Assembly: GCA_963205035.1 (NCBI GenBank)
Contig: CAUJII010000172.1
Location: forward strand, 1-40,105
Length of the DNA stretch: 40,105 bases
Origin: Spirochaetota bacterium
GTDB lineage: Bacteria > Spirochaetota > Leptospiria > Turneriellales > Turneriellaceae
Direction: 5' to 3'
Shown: positions 25,034 to 34,170 of the stretch, one piece after another
Layout of the letters: each line of letters starts with the position of its first letter
Numbering within the stretch: the stretch's first letter is position 1
The notes under the pieces: generated by a model
Told to the model about the DNA's origin: nothing
What the model saw: the letters and a program-made list of their open reading frames with translations, nothing else
Database searches by the model: none
Made by a program: the position numbers and the translations under genes

Positions 25034-25738
25034 TTAGTTACCCGCTTTGACGACCATCGCCGAGGCGGCTAAGAGATTTTGCAGAGCATGGCCGCAGACC
25101 GCCGGCCAAAGACTTTGAGAACGCCAAGTGACGTATTGAAAAATTAGCGCCATCGCCAAGATGGGGGGTAGGGCGGTAAAACTGTACGCGCCTTCGATGT
25201 GACTCAAGGTGAAAAGAATCGCACAAAAGAGTGCCGCTGCGAGAACATATTTCCTCTCTGTCACGCCTGTTGTGAGAGTGCCGAAAAGAAGCCCCCGAAA
25301 AATCCACTCTTCATATCCGGGGACGACGACGACAGTCGCGACGAGAAAAGCATACCGGTTGTCATAGATTTCTTTCGTGTCGAGAAAGCCTAATTGCTTC
25401 GGAGTGATTTGAAGGATGCTATAAAGAACACTAAAAAAAATTAGGCTAAGAAAAATTAATCCACAAGCTAAAAAAATTTCTTTGAGCGGCACACGTTGGA
25501 AGCCAAAGATTTGAGTGCCCGTGAAGCGCATGAGAAAGGGGGCGGGTAAGAGTGCCCCCGCCATTTGAACGACGACACTCACAAGAAGAAACCGAAACGT
25601 TGGCGTGGTTTCCTCAGTAGGGAAAATGCGTAATGTCAAGAACGCAAAAATTTGGATGAGCGCAAAAGACGCGAGGAGATAAACGAGAACGACAGCGTAG
25701 CGCGCTTTGAGGGGGCGCATGCCGTTCGTCTGGTTCAT
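25034..25738 (-). CDS. CPBP-family intramembrane metalloprotease (Abi/CAAX)
   Basis: PGYEEWIFRGLLFGTL, FTLSHIEGAYSF; multiple TM segments. Confidence 0.85.
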   Translation of the reverse strand: MNQTNGMRPLKARYAVVLVYLLASFALIQIFAFLTLRIFPTEETTPTFRFLLVSVVVQMAGALLPAPFLMRFTGTQIFGFQRVPLKEIFLACGLIFLSLIFFSVLYSILQITPKQLGFLDTKEIYDNRYAFLVATVVVVPGYEEWIFRGLLFGTLTTGVTERKYVLAAALFCAILFTLSHIEGAYSFTALPPILAMALIFQYVTWRSQSLWPAVCGHALQNLLAASAMVVKAGN

Positions 25739-26133
25739 GCGCGATTGTATGAACGACTCACCGTGGTGACAATGCCGCCGCGTGCATTGTACACGACTGA
25801 GATTTTTGCGCTTCGCATTCTTGCCACGTCGATTAAATCATCCAAGACACGGTTGACTACGTTTTCATGGAAAATTCCCACAGAGCGGAATGCCAAGAAA
25901 TACTCTTTTAGAGACTTGAGCTCCAAGCAAACCTTGTCGGGCGTATAGTCTAAATCGACAACGCCAAAATCGGGAAGGCCCGTCTTAGGACATATTGCCG
26001 TAAATTCAGGAAAATTCAGGTGGATGTTGTAATCCCGGTCGGGATAAATATTTTCAAAAACTTCGATTGCAGGCAGAGCGAGGGTGCGGATGTGATTCTG
26101 CCGCCCCTCGTACGAATTTTCGTTCCCTGCCAT
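25735..26133 (-). CDS. queF: NADPH-dependent 7-cyano-7-deazaguanine reductase QueF
   Basis: FTAICPKTGLPDFG, CLELKSLKEYFLAFRSVGIFHE. Confidence 0.95.
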   Translation of the reverse strand: MAGNENSYEGRQNHIRTLALPAIEVFENIYPDRDYNIHLNFPEFTAICPKTGLPDFGVVDLDYTPDKVCLELKSLKEYFLAFRSVGIFHENVVNRVLDDLIDVARMRSAKISVVYNARGGIVTTVSRSYNRA

Positions 26134-26138
26134 CGAGC

Positions 26139-27887
26139 TTACACTGCGGCCGTTTCTAAGAGCGCCACGAGTCCTGCCAAATAACGCTTGCTCATTGCAT
26201 AAAAGTGTGCGGCAACTTTTGTCTTATGGTTTGCAAGTTCGGTAAGGTTATTCTTCTGCGCAATCGTCACTTGTTGTGCCAACAGAATCGCCACATAAAT
26301 TCGCGCAAACGCGGCAACCATATCAATCGAGACGGCTTCTTTTTCTGTGCGCTCTTTATAGAGTGGCACGAGCTTCACAAGAGTTTCGATGTCGGCATTG
26401 AGTTTTCCTTTGAGGCTTGCGTCGCCAATTTTCTGAGCCTCTTCACGAAGGTGTGTGAGTAGGAAACCGCCTTCGCTAAGTCCCTGAACTACGCCGCCAA
26501 TTGCGGCCACGGCCTGCAACTGAGTTGTGCCTTCGTAGATGGTACAAATACGCGCGTCGCGATAAATTTTTGCAATGTCGTATTCCTCGGTGTACCCTGA
26601 GCCGCCGAAAATTTGCAGTGAATGGTACGCAACAAAGTTGGCCTCTTCGGAGCAGAAGAGCTTCGCTGTGGGAGTCAAAAGCTTTGCTAATTTATCGAGG
26701 CGCAGGACAGTCTCGTTTTTACGAACTGTACGCTCGTCGCCCGTTTCGGCGAGAAGTTTTGCAGAAAGCCCGTCGTAATGGTCGACGATTTCACATGCGC
26801 GGTAGGTCAGCGCACGCATTCCCTCGACCAGAGCTTCGTTGTCGTCTAAAATACGTCTTACAGCTGCGAGCTTGTCGATAGTGTCACCGAACTGCACGCG
26901 CTCCGATGCATATTTTTTGCCTTCTTGGTGTGCGGCTTCCGCGATGCCTAAAGACTGCACGGCGATCCCCATGCGCGCCCCATTCATCATTCCCAAAGCG
27001 TACCGCACAAGCCCCAAGCCTTCCTCGCCGATGAGCTCTGCCTTGCTGTTCTCAAAAACAATTTCACAAGTCGGAGAAATATGGAGTCCCATTTTGTCTT
27101 CGATGCGCGCCACTTCAATGTCGGAGCTATGGACTAAGAAGAACGAAAGACCCTTGGCCCCGGCACCTCCCGAGCGAGCGAGAGTTAAGATGACGCTGGG
27201 CTTGTCGCCGATGCCGCAACCATGCGTAATGAACCGCTTGGTGCCGTTGAGCCGCCACACTCCGTCTTCGCCTTTCGTCGCGCGCGTCATAACACGCGAG
27301 AGATCCGAGCCATAGTTGGGTTCGGTAAGAGCCATCGCTCCCGTCACTTCACCGGCCGCCATTTTGGGAACCCATTCATCGGACATTGTTTTGCTACCAT
27401 AGCGTTCGATGACCTCTGCAAGGTTAAAGCAACCGAGGGCAATCCCGAAAGCCGGGTCGGCGCGCGAGACCAACTCGAGCACGACCGATGCCGCAGTGAG
27501 GTTCATGCCAATACCACCGTGGTGGCGCTCCATCGCATAACCCAAAAGACCGGACTGGCCGAAGAGGTCGATGAGGCGGATCATATCGGGGGGGAAAGTT
27601 ACTTTGCCGTCGTGGAATTTGAGGCCATGCTTATCCATCGCGCGGATGACTGCCGCGACTTCCTTTCCAGAAAGTTCGCCGATTTGCTGCCAGACGGCCT
27701 TGTAACCTTCGATGGCTTCTTGGGTATTATTGGGCGCAAACTGCAGATGTTCGTTATTTGTTTTTTTGAACTCCGCCGCGTCTTTGAAATTTTGTTCTTT
27801 GAGCGGGACGATTGTCGCCCAATCGACGAAATGGTCGAGAGTAAATTGAAGATCTTTGTTTGTGTCGAAATAGTTACCTTGTACCAT
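26139..27887 (-). CDS. Acyl-CoA dehydrogenase
   Basis: GAMALTEPNYGSDLSRVMTRA, LNGTKRFITHG, FGGSGYTEEYDIAKIYRDARICTIYEGTTQLQ. Confidence 0.93.
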   Translation of the reverse strand: MVQGNYFDTNKDLQFTLDHFVDWATIVPLKEQNFKDAAEFKKTNNEHLQFAPNNTQEAIEGYKAVWQQIGELSGKEVAAVIRAMDKHGLKFHDGKVTFPPDMIRLIDLFGQSGLLGYAMERHHGGIGMNLTAASVVLELVSRADPAFGIALGCFNLAEVIERYGSKTMSDEWVPKMAAGEVTGAMALTEPNYGSDLSRVMTRATKGEDGVWRLNGTKRFITHGCGIGDKPSVILTLARSGGAGAKGLSFFLVHSSDIEVARIEDKMGLHISPTCEIVFENSKAELIGEEGLGLVRYALGMMNGARMGIAVQSLGIAEAAHQEGKKYASERVQFGDTIDKLAAVRRILDDNEALVEGMRALTYRACEIVDHYDGLSAKLLAETGDERTVRKNETVLRLDKLAKLLTPTAKLFCSEEANFVAYHSLQIFGGSGYTEEYDIAKIYRDARICTIYEGTTQLQAVAAIGGVVQGLSEGGFLLTHLREEAQKIGDASLKGKLNADIETLVKLVPLYKERTEKEAVSIDMVAAFARIYVAILLAQQVTIAQKNNLTELANHKTKVAAHFYAMSKRYLAGLVALLETAAV

Positions 27888-28011
27888 GTTTCCTCCGGCG
27901 TTTTTTTAGTCCACAGCTTAGGCGGATGGATAAACGCGTTGATATTTATCGACGTGTTTGCGGATGAAGACACCCTGTCAATTTAATCGTGTATCTGCAC
28001 GGTCAGCAACC

Positions 28012-28168
28012 GGGCGCGGGATTTGTTGGGGGGTAACTTCACAGACAACATTGCATTCACTGCACCGTAAATCTGAAAGCCTCGCAACTTTGCGCGCAAA
28101 GTTGCTGCTAAAGCGGCGAAGACGCCTGCTTTCAGTTTTACGGTGCCCCCCTAACAAATCCCGCGCCC
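28012..28168. mobile_element. MITE-like non-autonomous element, copy 2, with 8-9 bp flanking direct repeat
   Basis: TIR GGGCGCGGGATTTGTT.../...AACAAATCCCGCGCCC; flanked by CAGCAACCG at 28004-28012 and 28169-28177; central palindrome GCAACTTTGCGCGCAAAGTTGC (28084-28105); opposite orientation to copy 1. Confidence 0.9.
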
Positions 28169-28216
28169 CAGCAACCGCTGTATTCCCGAAAGCTCTTTAC
28201 AGTACATGCCGGGCAG

Positions 28217-29401
28217 GTGCGTTTTGTCATGCGCTTATCATCAGGGTTGCAGGGTGAGCTCGACCTCATCAAAAAAGTTTTTGCCGACGAAGACTGTAAC
28301 GAAAAAAATATCCTCGAAGTTGCCGAACGATTGTATCAAGAAGGTGAAAAAAATATTTACGCAAGACTTCTGCATATCATGTGCCATCTGCGTTTGGAAG
28401 CCACAGAGGCACGCGATACGTGGCATAACATCATTCGGCACAGGGATTTTCTGGAAAAAAAACTCGCTCGGCACACGGGGTTTCGTGTGGCGATGCTCGA
28501 CTACTTTGTCAACGAGAGTCATGAAATAAGAAACCCGAAAGTGATTGAAATACACGTTTATGCAGAAACGGCGCGGCAAGCCGCTGTCGATGAATTGACG
28601 GGGCTTTACAACCGACGTTTTTTTGAGGCGGCGCTCGAGCGTGAAATTAAACAAGCGCATCGGCATGCGAGGGAGCTTTCTCTCTTAATGATCGATATCG
28701 ACAATTTCAAAAAAATCAACGACACGCATGGGCATGCAACCGGCGACGCCGTGATCTCTGCGCTGGGACGGCTTCTGAAACGCAGCATCCGCCGCGAAGA
28801 CACCGCATGCCGCATCGGCGGTGAAGAGTTCGTGGTTCTCTTTCCCGAGACCAGCGCCGATGGAGCTCTCGTCGTGAGTGAAAAAATTCGTACGGAATTT
28901 GCAAACCTCAACATTGAAGGCTGCACGCTTTCGATTAGCGGTGGGCTTGCAACGTTCCCCGGCGACGCGCAAGAAGCGGCGGCTCTCATTAAAGACGCAG
29001 ATCAAATGCTCTATTTTGCTAAATACTCCGGAAAAAATCGCATCGTCTGTTTTGCGAATAACAAGAGACGGCATATCCGCTATCCGCTCCAGTGGGAGCT
29101 ATCGCTTAAACGCCAAGGGGGACGAAACGGCCAGGCTCTTTCTCAAGACGTTTCGATCGAAGGCATTTCATTTGAATTCGAAGGCGAAGCGACACCGGGC
29201 GAAAACATGGATCTATCGATAGCAGTCGATACGCATTCGTTAGAGCTGCCGGTCGAAATTGTATGGGTCGATGCCGCGCAACAAAATAAGAGGCTGCGTG
29301 CAGGGGCGCGCTTTCTTTTTCCCAGCGAAGAAAATGCACGGTCGTTACGCGAACAACTCCCACTGGGTTTTGAAGCGGAGCTGGAAAGGCATGCTGAGTA
29401 G
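28217..29401 (+). CDS. Diguanylate cyclase (GGDEF) with C-terminal PilZ-like domain
   Basis: DELTGLYNRRFFEAALEREI...RREDTACRIGGEEFVVLFPET (active-site GGEEF with RxxD I-site); C-terminal RRHIRYPLQWELSLKRQG...SQDVSIEGISFEFEG PilZ pattern. Confidence 0.88.
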   Translation: MRFVMRLSSGLQGELDLIKKVFADEDCNEKNILEVAERLYQEGEKNIYARLLHIMCHLRLEATEARDTWHNIIRHRDFLEKKLARHTGFRVAMLDYFVNESHEIRNPKVIEIHVYAETARQAAVDELTGLYNRRFFEAALEREIKQAHRHARELSLLMIDIDNFKKINDTHGHATGDAVISALGRLLKRSIRREDTACRIGGEEFVVLFPETSADGALVVSEKIRTEFANLNIEGCTLSISGGLATFPGDAQEAAALIKDADQMLYFAKYSGKNRIVCFANNKRRHIRYPLQWELSLKRQGGRNGQALSQDVSIEGISFEFEGEATPGENMDLSIAVDTHSLELPVEIVWVDAAQQNKRLRAGARFLFPSEENARSLREQLPLGFEAELERHAE

Positions 29402-29541
29402 AGAGGGTGGCTTGGCGCAGAAAAAATCGTCATTTCGCATCGTTTGCACGAGTTCCCGCACAGGCTCCTGGCTACCCTTTTTTTTGCTCTAAGTCTTTCT
29501 CGAAACGACCGATAAAAATTAAAGGAGTACCCAAAAGAAAA

Positions 29542-30453
29542 ATGCGCCTTGCACTATTGAAACCTCTTCGAGCAGTTTGGATATTCCTTTTTGTCATGCC
29601 TTTGAGCATGTCGTGGGGGGCATCTATCGACCAGGGTTTTGTCGAAAAGATACTCCGCGAAAATCGCTATTTTATAGAGTTCGTCAACGTAAGCGTGTCG
29701 AATTTTGGCTCGCCCGAAAACGAGAAAACTCTCAAGGATGCAAACCAACACAATTTCAACGCAAACCTCTATTACTTAGAGAGTAACTATGTCGACGCGT
29801 TTAAAGAAATTCGTTTAAGCCAAGAAATTTTGCTCGATCTCTATTACGATATCGTACAGAAGCGTTATATCGAAGACGCACGCACTCTGCTTGACTTGAA
29901 TGCTCCCATCATTATTCAATCGAAAGACCGCAAGTCGGCGCACTTCTTGCAGTTAGGTTACCGCGACGTTGAAGTGGCGCGTCAGTTTCGAGATATGGGG
30001 TATAACTATAACCGTTTTCTTTTCTCGAATAAAATCCGTTATTACATGGATGCGATTAAGCGCGCCAGGCGTGCAAAGCGTTTCGCATTTTTGTCTTTGA
30101 TTGAAAGCAAAACGCCCATAGAAGATAAGGTGGATTACCAAACACAAACTTGGGACGATGCCAGAAACAAAGATGACCGCGAAGTGATTCGAGATTACGA
30201 GCGCGTAAAAAACAACCTCGTCAATCAGATGAACCGCAAACTTTATGAGAACCGCATGAATTTTTTCTTGCACCACGACGATAACTACGGCCTCATCTCG
30301 GCGCAGAAAAAATCGGTTCTAAAAGACGCTTTCAAAGAACTCGATACAAAACGACCAGAAAAAGCGGTGCGTGATCCAGAATACCCCGCGAAAGATCAAC
30401 CGGAGAAGAACGTCGGCCAACCGGCAAAGCCGCAACCGGAGCCTAAGAAATAA
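29542..30453 (+). CDS. Hypothetical periplasmic alpha-helical protein
   Basis: Signal peptide MRLALLKPLRAVWIFLFVMPLSMSWGAS, long charged helices, Pro-rich tail. Confidence 0.65.
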   Translation: MRLALLKPLRAVWIFLFVMPLSMSWGASIDQGFVEKILRENRYFIEFVNVSVSNFGSPENEKTLKDANQHNFNANLYYLESNYVDAFKEIRLSQEILLDLYYDIVQKRYIEDARTLLDLNAPIIIQSKDRKSAHFLQLGYRDVEVARQFRDMGYNYNRFLFSNKIRYYMDAIKRARRAKRFAFLSLIESKTPIEDKVDYQTQTWDDARNKDDREVIRDYERVKNNLVNQMNRKLYENRMNFFLHHDDNYGLISAQKKSVLKDAFKELDTKRPEKAVRDPEYPAKDQPEKNVGQPAKPQPEPKK

Positions 30454-30458
30454 TTTGC

Positions 30459-31070
30459 ATGGCGAAAAATAGACAAGTCTCACTCCGATACCTCCGTCTA
30501 TTTTTCGCAGCCCTTGTTCTCGCAAATTTTTCTGCCAGTAGCGCAGCGGGGTCTCTCAATTTTGACAAGATGCGCAACAAAGGTGCGCAATACAGCCGCG
30601 AGCTGCGTTATTTTTTGGACTCAGGCTTTGTGCCGGGCCGTCAAAGTGCAATTGAAATGCAGCTTGAGGGTTTTGAACGGAGCATTGCAGGATATAAAGA
30701 AGCGAAACACACAGAAAAAAATCCGGCACTCAAGGCCGTCCAAGCCAGCTACGAAAGATTTCAGATAGAGTTTCGCGACATCGCCGATGTCTTGCGTGCG
30801 CTCATCGACAAATATAAAAAAACGTATTACGAGCGTAGCAGCGAGGCGATTACCAACACGACGACAAAAGAGAAAGTTCTCCGAACAATCGAAGTCGGCA
30901 AGCAAGACGAAGCGCGCGCCTTAGCTGCGTACAATAACAGAAATTTTTCGTACAGTGCGCAGGTTTACTTGCGCTCTCTCAAGCATTTTATGCGCGCTTT
31001 TGAGTTGCGTGGATGGCAGCAGCTTGTGCAAAGCTCAAAGCCCCCAGTGCCCAAGTCGCCTAAAAAATAG
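30459..31070 (+). CDS. Hypothetical periplasmic alpha-helical protein
   Basis: Signal-peptide-like N-terminus, helical charged body, 6 nt downstream of the preceding gene. Confidence 0.65.
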   Translation: MAKNRQVSLRYLRLFFAALVLANFSASSAAGSLNFDKMRNKGAQYSRELRYFLDSGFVPGRQSAIEMQLEGFERSIAGYKEAKHTEKNPALKAVQASYERFQIEFRDIADVLRALIDKYKKTYYERSSEAITNTTTKEKVLRTIEVGKQDEARALAAYNNRNFSYSAQVYLRSLKHFMRAFELRGWQQLVQSSKPPVPKSPKK

Positions 31071-31071
31071 T

Positions 31072-31977
31072 TTAACGTTCATCGCTGTGCGGCGGCGTCG
31101 TTGTCGCGGTTGGCTGCACGGTCACCGGTTGCACTTGCGGTTGTGAAAGCGTTCCTCGAATGTTGAGTTCGATGCGCCCGTCGTCTTGCAAAACATTCGC
31201 GAAGCGGAGTAATGTGCGCGGGTCTTTGTCTTGGTATTTTTCATAGAATTCATCGGTTGGTTTTAGAATAACATTTAGACTCAGTTGCCCTTGCGCCCCC
31301 GTTTGCATCGAGCCCTTAATCTTGACCGAGGCTAAACGTCCTAACGCCTCGCATTCGTCGATGGCGATTGTGCTTTCATGCACGCGCAATTTCAGTATGA
31401 CTTTAAGAAACGGAACGACAATTTCTTCTTTCAAGAAACGCATCTCTTTATAGACGACCTGCGCCGATTCGCCTTCGAACGATACGCTTCCCTGGAATGC
31501 TTGTTGTGTCCCTCCCGATTTTTTTTGCGTGAGATCTGTCTTCGCTTCGAGAGAATCGATTTTGAGCCCAAAATTGCCCTGCGAAAACGAGAGGATGACT
31601 GCGTTCGCCGTGCTCTTGTAGGTGTCTGAAAAGAGTATGGAGAAGAGAGAAATGTCGCCTTTGACCTCAGCAATCTTGAGAAGTCCTTGATTCTCGCCTT
31701 CACCCGAAAGTGGGATTTTCAAACTTTCGGCTTTGAAGTTGCCAAAGGATGAAAGTTTGAGATTACCAATTTCAACCGCTGGCCCTGTTGCGCTGGCTTG
31801 TCTGAGTGCGAGAAGTGCATAGTCTTCGAGAGGCGCAAAAAAAAGTAATCCAAAGACGAACGCGAGAAAACCCACAAGAAGAGGCACAAGCCGCTTCGCG
31901 ATGCGCTGCCACCGCGGAGCCTCTTCGATGGGCGGCGGGGGAGTTTCCATCGGTTCGGTCGTGCTTTCTTCGCTCAT
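31072..31977 (-). CDS. gspN: Type II secretion system protein GspN-like
   Basis: Single N-terminal TM, YALLALRQASATGPAVEIGNLKLSSFGNFKAESLKIPL; downstream of gspK-L-M. Confidence 0.65.
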   Translation of the reverse strand: MSEESTTEPMETPPPPIEEAPRWQRIAKRLVPLLVGFLAFVFGLLFFAPLEDYALLALRQASATGPAVEIGNLKLSSFGNFKAESLKIPLSGEGENQGLLKIAEVKGDISLFSILFSDTYKSTANAVILSFSQGNFGLKIDSLEAKTDLTQKKSGGTQQAFQGSVSFEGESAQVVYKEMRFLKEEIVVPFLKVILKLRVHESTIAIDECEALGRLASVKIKGSMQTGAQGQLSLNVILKPTDEFYEKYQDKDPRTLLRFANVLQDDGRIELNIRGTLSQPQVQPVTVQPTATTTPPHSDER

Positions 31978-32002
31978 AGAATTCTATTAACCTTCAGACG
32001 CG

Positions 32003-32524
32003 TCATTGTTTTTTTTGAAAACCCGAAATCTGCACTGTGAAATCGTAGAGTCCCGGCTTTTTAAGAACCGGCCTATAGCTGAACGACTCAATTTTGTAGA
32101 GGGTCTGCACGCTCTGTTCAATTTGTCGGATAAAATCCAGCACCAAATTTGCACTGCTTTCTCGAATAGACACCTTGACTTCGCGCTTCAAGTATTTATC
32201 TTGAACAACGGTATCTGTCGGTGTGAGAGTTCCGACTTTCTCTCTGAGGCCAATCGTCTTGAGCATTTGTTCGATACTCGAAAGCATGTTGTCGAGCTGC
32301 TGCGAATCGCCCGTCTTCATCGCTTGCAAGACTTGATATTCACGCCCGAGTTGTTCGATTCTCATCGTATCTTTTTCTGCGGAAGCCGATCTTTCTTCAA
32401 TCTCAGCGATGTATCGGAAAAACGCCCGCCCTGAAAAAAAGAGTATCAGAAAAAGAAAAAATACGCCCATGAGCATGAGGTATGTGCGCTCGCGCGGGTT
32501 GAGTGACTCCCAGAATTTCTTCAC
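32003..32524 (-). CDS. gspM: Type II secretion system protein GspM-like
   Basis: WESLNPRERTYLMLMGVFFLFLILFF start typical of GspM; gene context. Confidence 0.75.
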   Translation of the reverse strand: MKKFWESLNPRERTYLMLMGVFFLFLILFFSGRAFFRYIAEIEERSASAEKDTMRIEQLGREYQVLQAMKTGDSQQLDNMLSSIEQMLKTIGLREKVGTLTPTDTVVQDKYLKREVKVSIRESSANLVLDFIRQIEQSVQTLYKIESFSYRPVLKKPGLYDFTVQISGFQKKQ

Positions 32525-32527
32525 GAT

Positions 32528-34168
32528 TTAGTTTTCCGTTTTTTTCACTTTGACAAAGAGAGTAAATTTAATTCTGTTTTGCCCGCCAGGCCCCGGAGTA
32601 GAATTTTCGTTCTTGGATTCGACACCGGCAAAGAGCGGCGATTTGCTTAAAGACCGTTTCATATCTTCTAACTTCGCAAAATCAGGCACAAGGCCGTTGA
32701 TTTCGACGCCTCGGTCGCTATAATAGAATGAATTGATTTCCAGCCCCGATTCGGTCGATATATTTTGGTGCAACTGAACCAAAATCGCCGACAAGCGCGG
32801 CGACTTGAGAAAGACTTCCAGAATTTCAGTCTTTTGTCTTTCTTTGCGCACTAACTCTGAAGCGTAAGTGAGTGCGGTGACGTTTTCAGGAATTTTCGCA
32901 CTTGCGAAAAATTGCTGGAAAATTTTGGCTTGGCGATCATCCCATTCTTTCAACTGGTATTGTCGCCTCTTGAAATCGATGAAAAAAGAAATCAGAAACA
33001 CGAGAACGGCGCCGATAGCAAGTCCTAAGACCAAGCGGCTTACGCCGCGCTGGCTTGTCAGAACCCATTTGCGCAAATCGTCTTTGAGGAGATTCATCTT
33101 GCCCGAAATGGTCTGCGAGTAGGCGCCACCCATGGTCATGAGATGCTCTCTGTTGAGGAGCGCCAAGGGAGTGCGTTCATAGGGGAAGGGTTCGACAGGG
33201 CGGTTGAGTTTCTTTACCAACGCGTTTTCGATGACGAGCGCATTGTTGAGGTCGGAGCTTAACGAGACTTTCATTGAAGCGAGGTCTTGAGCGCTGATCG
33301 CTTTCTTCTCTATTTCGCTCTTTTCGCTGGTGACGTCGCCTTCTTGGTCTATCTGCAAATTGCGCAGTGAAATATCGAGCTCGTGGCCAATCGCGTCGGT
33401 AAAATTTTCAATCGTATGGATTAAGCTCTTGAGTTTTTCTTTGGTAAGCTTTTGTGTTTTCTGAAAATCCTCGAGTTCGGGGCTTTCGTCCAAAGTGGGC
33501 GGGAGCGCTAAGAGAATGCGTTGAATTTCACTCGCATCTTTTTTCCACTTGGAGCGAAGTTTTGTGATTAGCCAATCGTAACCAATCGGCATGACACGCG
33601 CAAAACGCCATTCGCCGTTCAATACAATAACGATGACGGACGCTTGGCGCGAGACATGCAACATTACGGACGATTCGAGACCTGTAAAGGGATGGAGGCG
33701 AAAGAGCGCATCGTGCGGAGTGTAGATACCCAAGACGGTGATAGACCGTTGGCGAAATTCATCCAAAAAACGGATGAGGATGTCTTTACGCGAACCCGTA
33801 ATAATTGCGCGAGTCGAGTGGTTGGCAGCGTGTGTTGTGAGGTAGCTGTCATAGACGACGTCTGCAAGATCAAAAGGGAGCAGAGGTTCCAGTTCAAAAG
33901 GCAAAACCTCGCGCACCTTGCGTCTATCTGCAAACGGAAAAAAAAGCTCGCGTGTGAAAAGACTTTCATAGGGGACGTTGAAATAGACACCGATCGCGTC
34001 GCTGTAGTGCTCTTTGACGAAAGCCGCAGCCTGTTCGGCAAGACTGGCTTTGGGATCCACCGCTTTACTTTCGGCCTGAAAAAATGAACGGCCGGCAAAA
34101 CCGCTACGAAACGCCAAACCTTTAATTTCGTAAGGGTTAATTTCAATCACAACGGGAGCGCGTGCCAT
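32528..34168 (-). CDS. gspL: Type II secretion system protein GspL-like (PilM/PilN fold)
   Basis: REVLPFELEPLLPFDLADVVYD plus one TM segment and a PilN-like C-terminal periplasmic domain. Confidence 0.75.
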   Translation of the reverse strand: MARAPVVIEINPYEIKGLAFRSGFAGRSFFQAESKAVDPKASLAEQAAAFVKEHYSDAIGVYFNVPYESLFTRELFFPFADRRKVREVLPFELEPLLPFDLADVVYDSYLTTHAANHSTRAIITGSRKDILIRFLDEFRQRSITVLGIYTPHDALFRLHPFTGLESSVMLHVSRQASVIVIVLNGEWRFARVMPIGYDWLITKLRSKWKKDASEIQRILLALPPTLDESPELEDFQKTQKLTKEKLKSLIHTIENFTDAIGHELDISLRNLQIDQEGDVTSEKSEIEKKAISAQDLASMKVSLSSDLNNALVIENALVKKLNRPVEPFPYERTPLALLNREHLMTMGGAYSQTISGKMNLLKDDLRKWVLTSQRGVSRLVLGLAIGAVLVFLISFFIDFKRRQYQLKEWDDRQAKIFQQFFASAKIPENVTALTYASELVRKERQKTEILEVFLKSPRLSAILVQLHQNISTESGLEINSFYYSDRGVEINGLVPDFAKLEDMKRSLSKSPLFAGVESKNENSTPGPGGQNRIKFTLFVKVKKTEN

Positions 34169-34170
34169 AG

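Noticed and set aside
27222-27986. 254-aa forward ORF opposite the acyl-CoA dehydrogenase
   Set aside because: Antisense shadow of a strongly conserved enzyme; no recognisable domain or ribosome-binding context.
3876-28168. Inversion of the 24-kb segment between the two MITE-like copies
   Set aside because: Copy 2 retains matching flanking duplications, which an inversion between the two copies would have separated.
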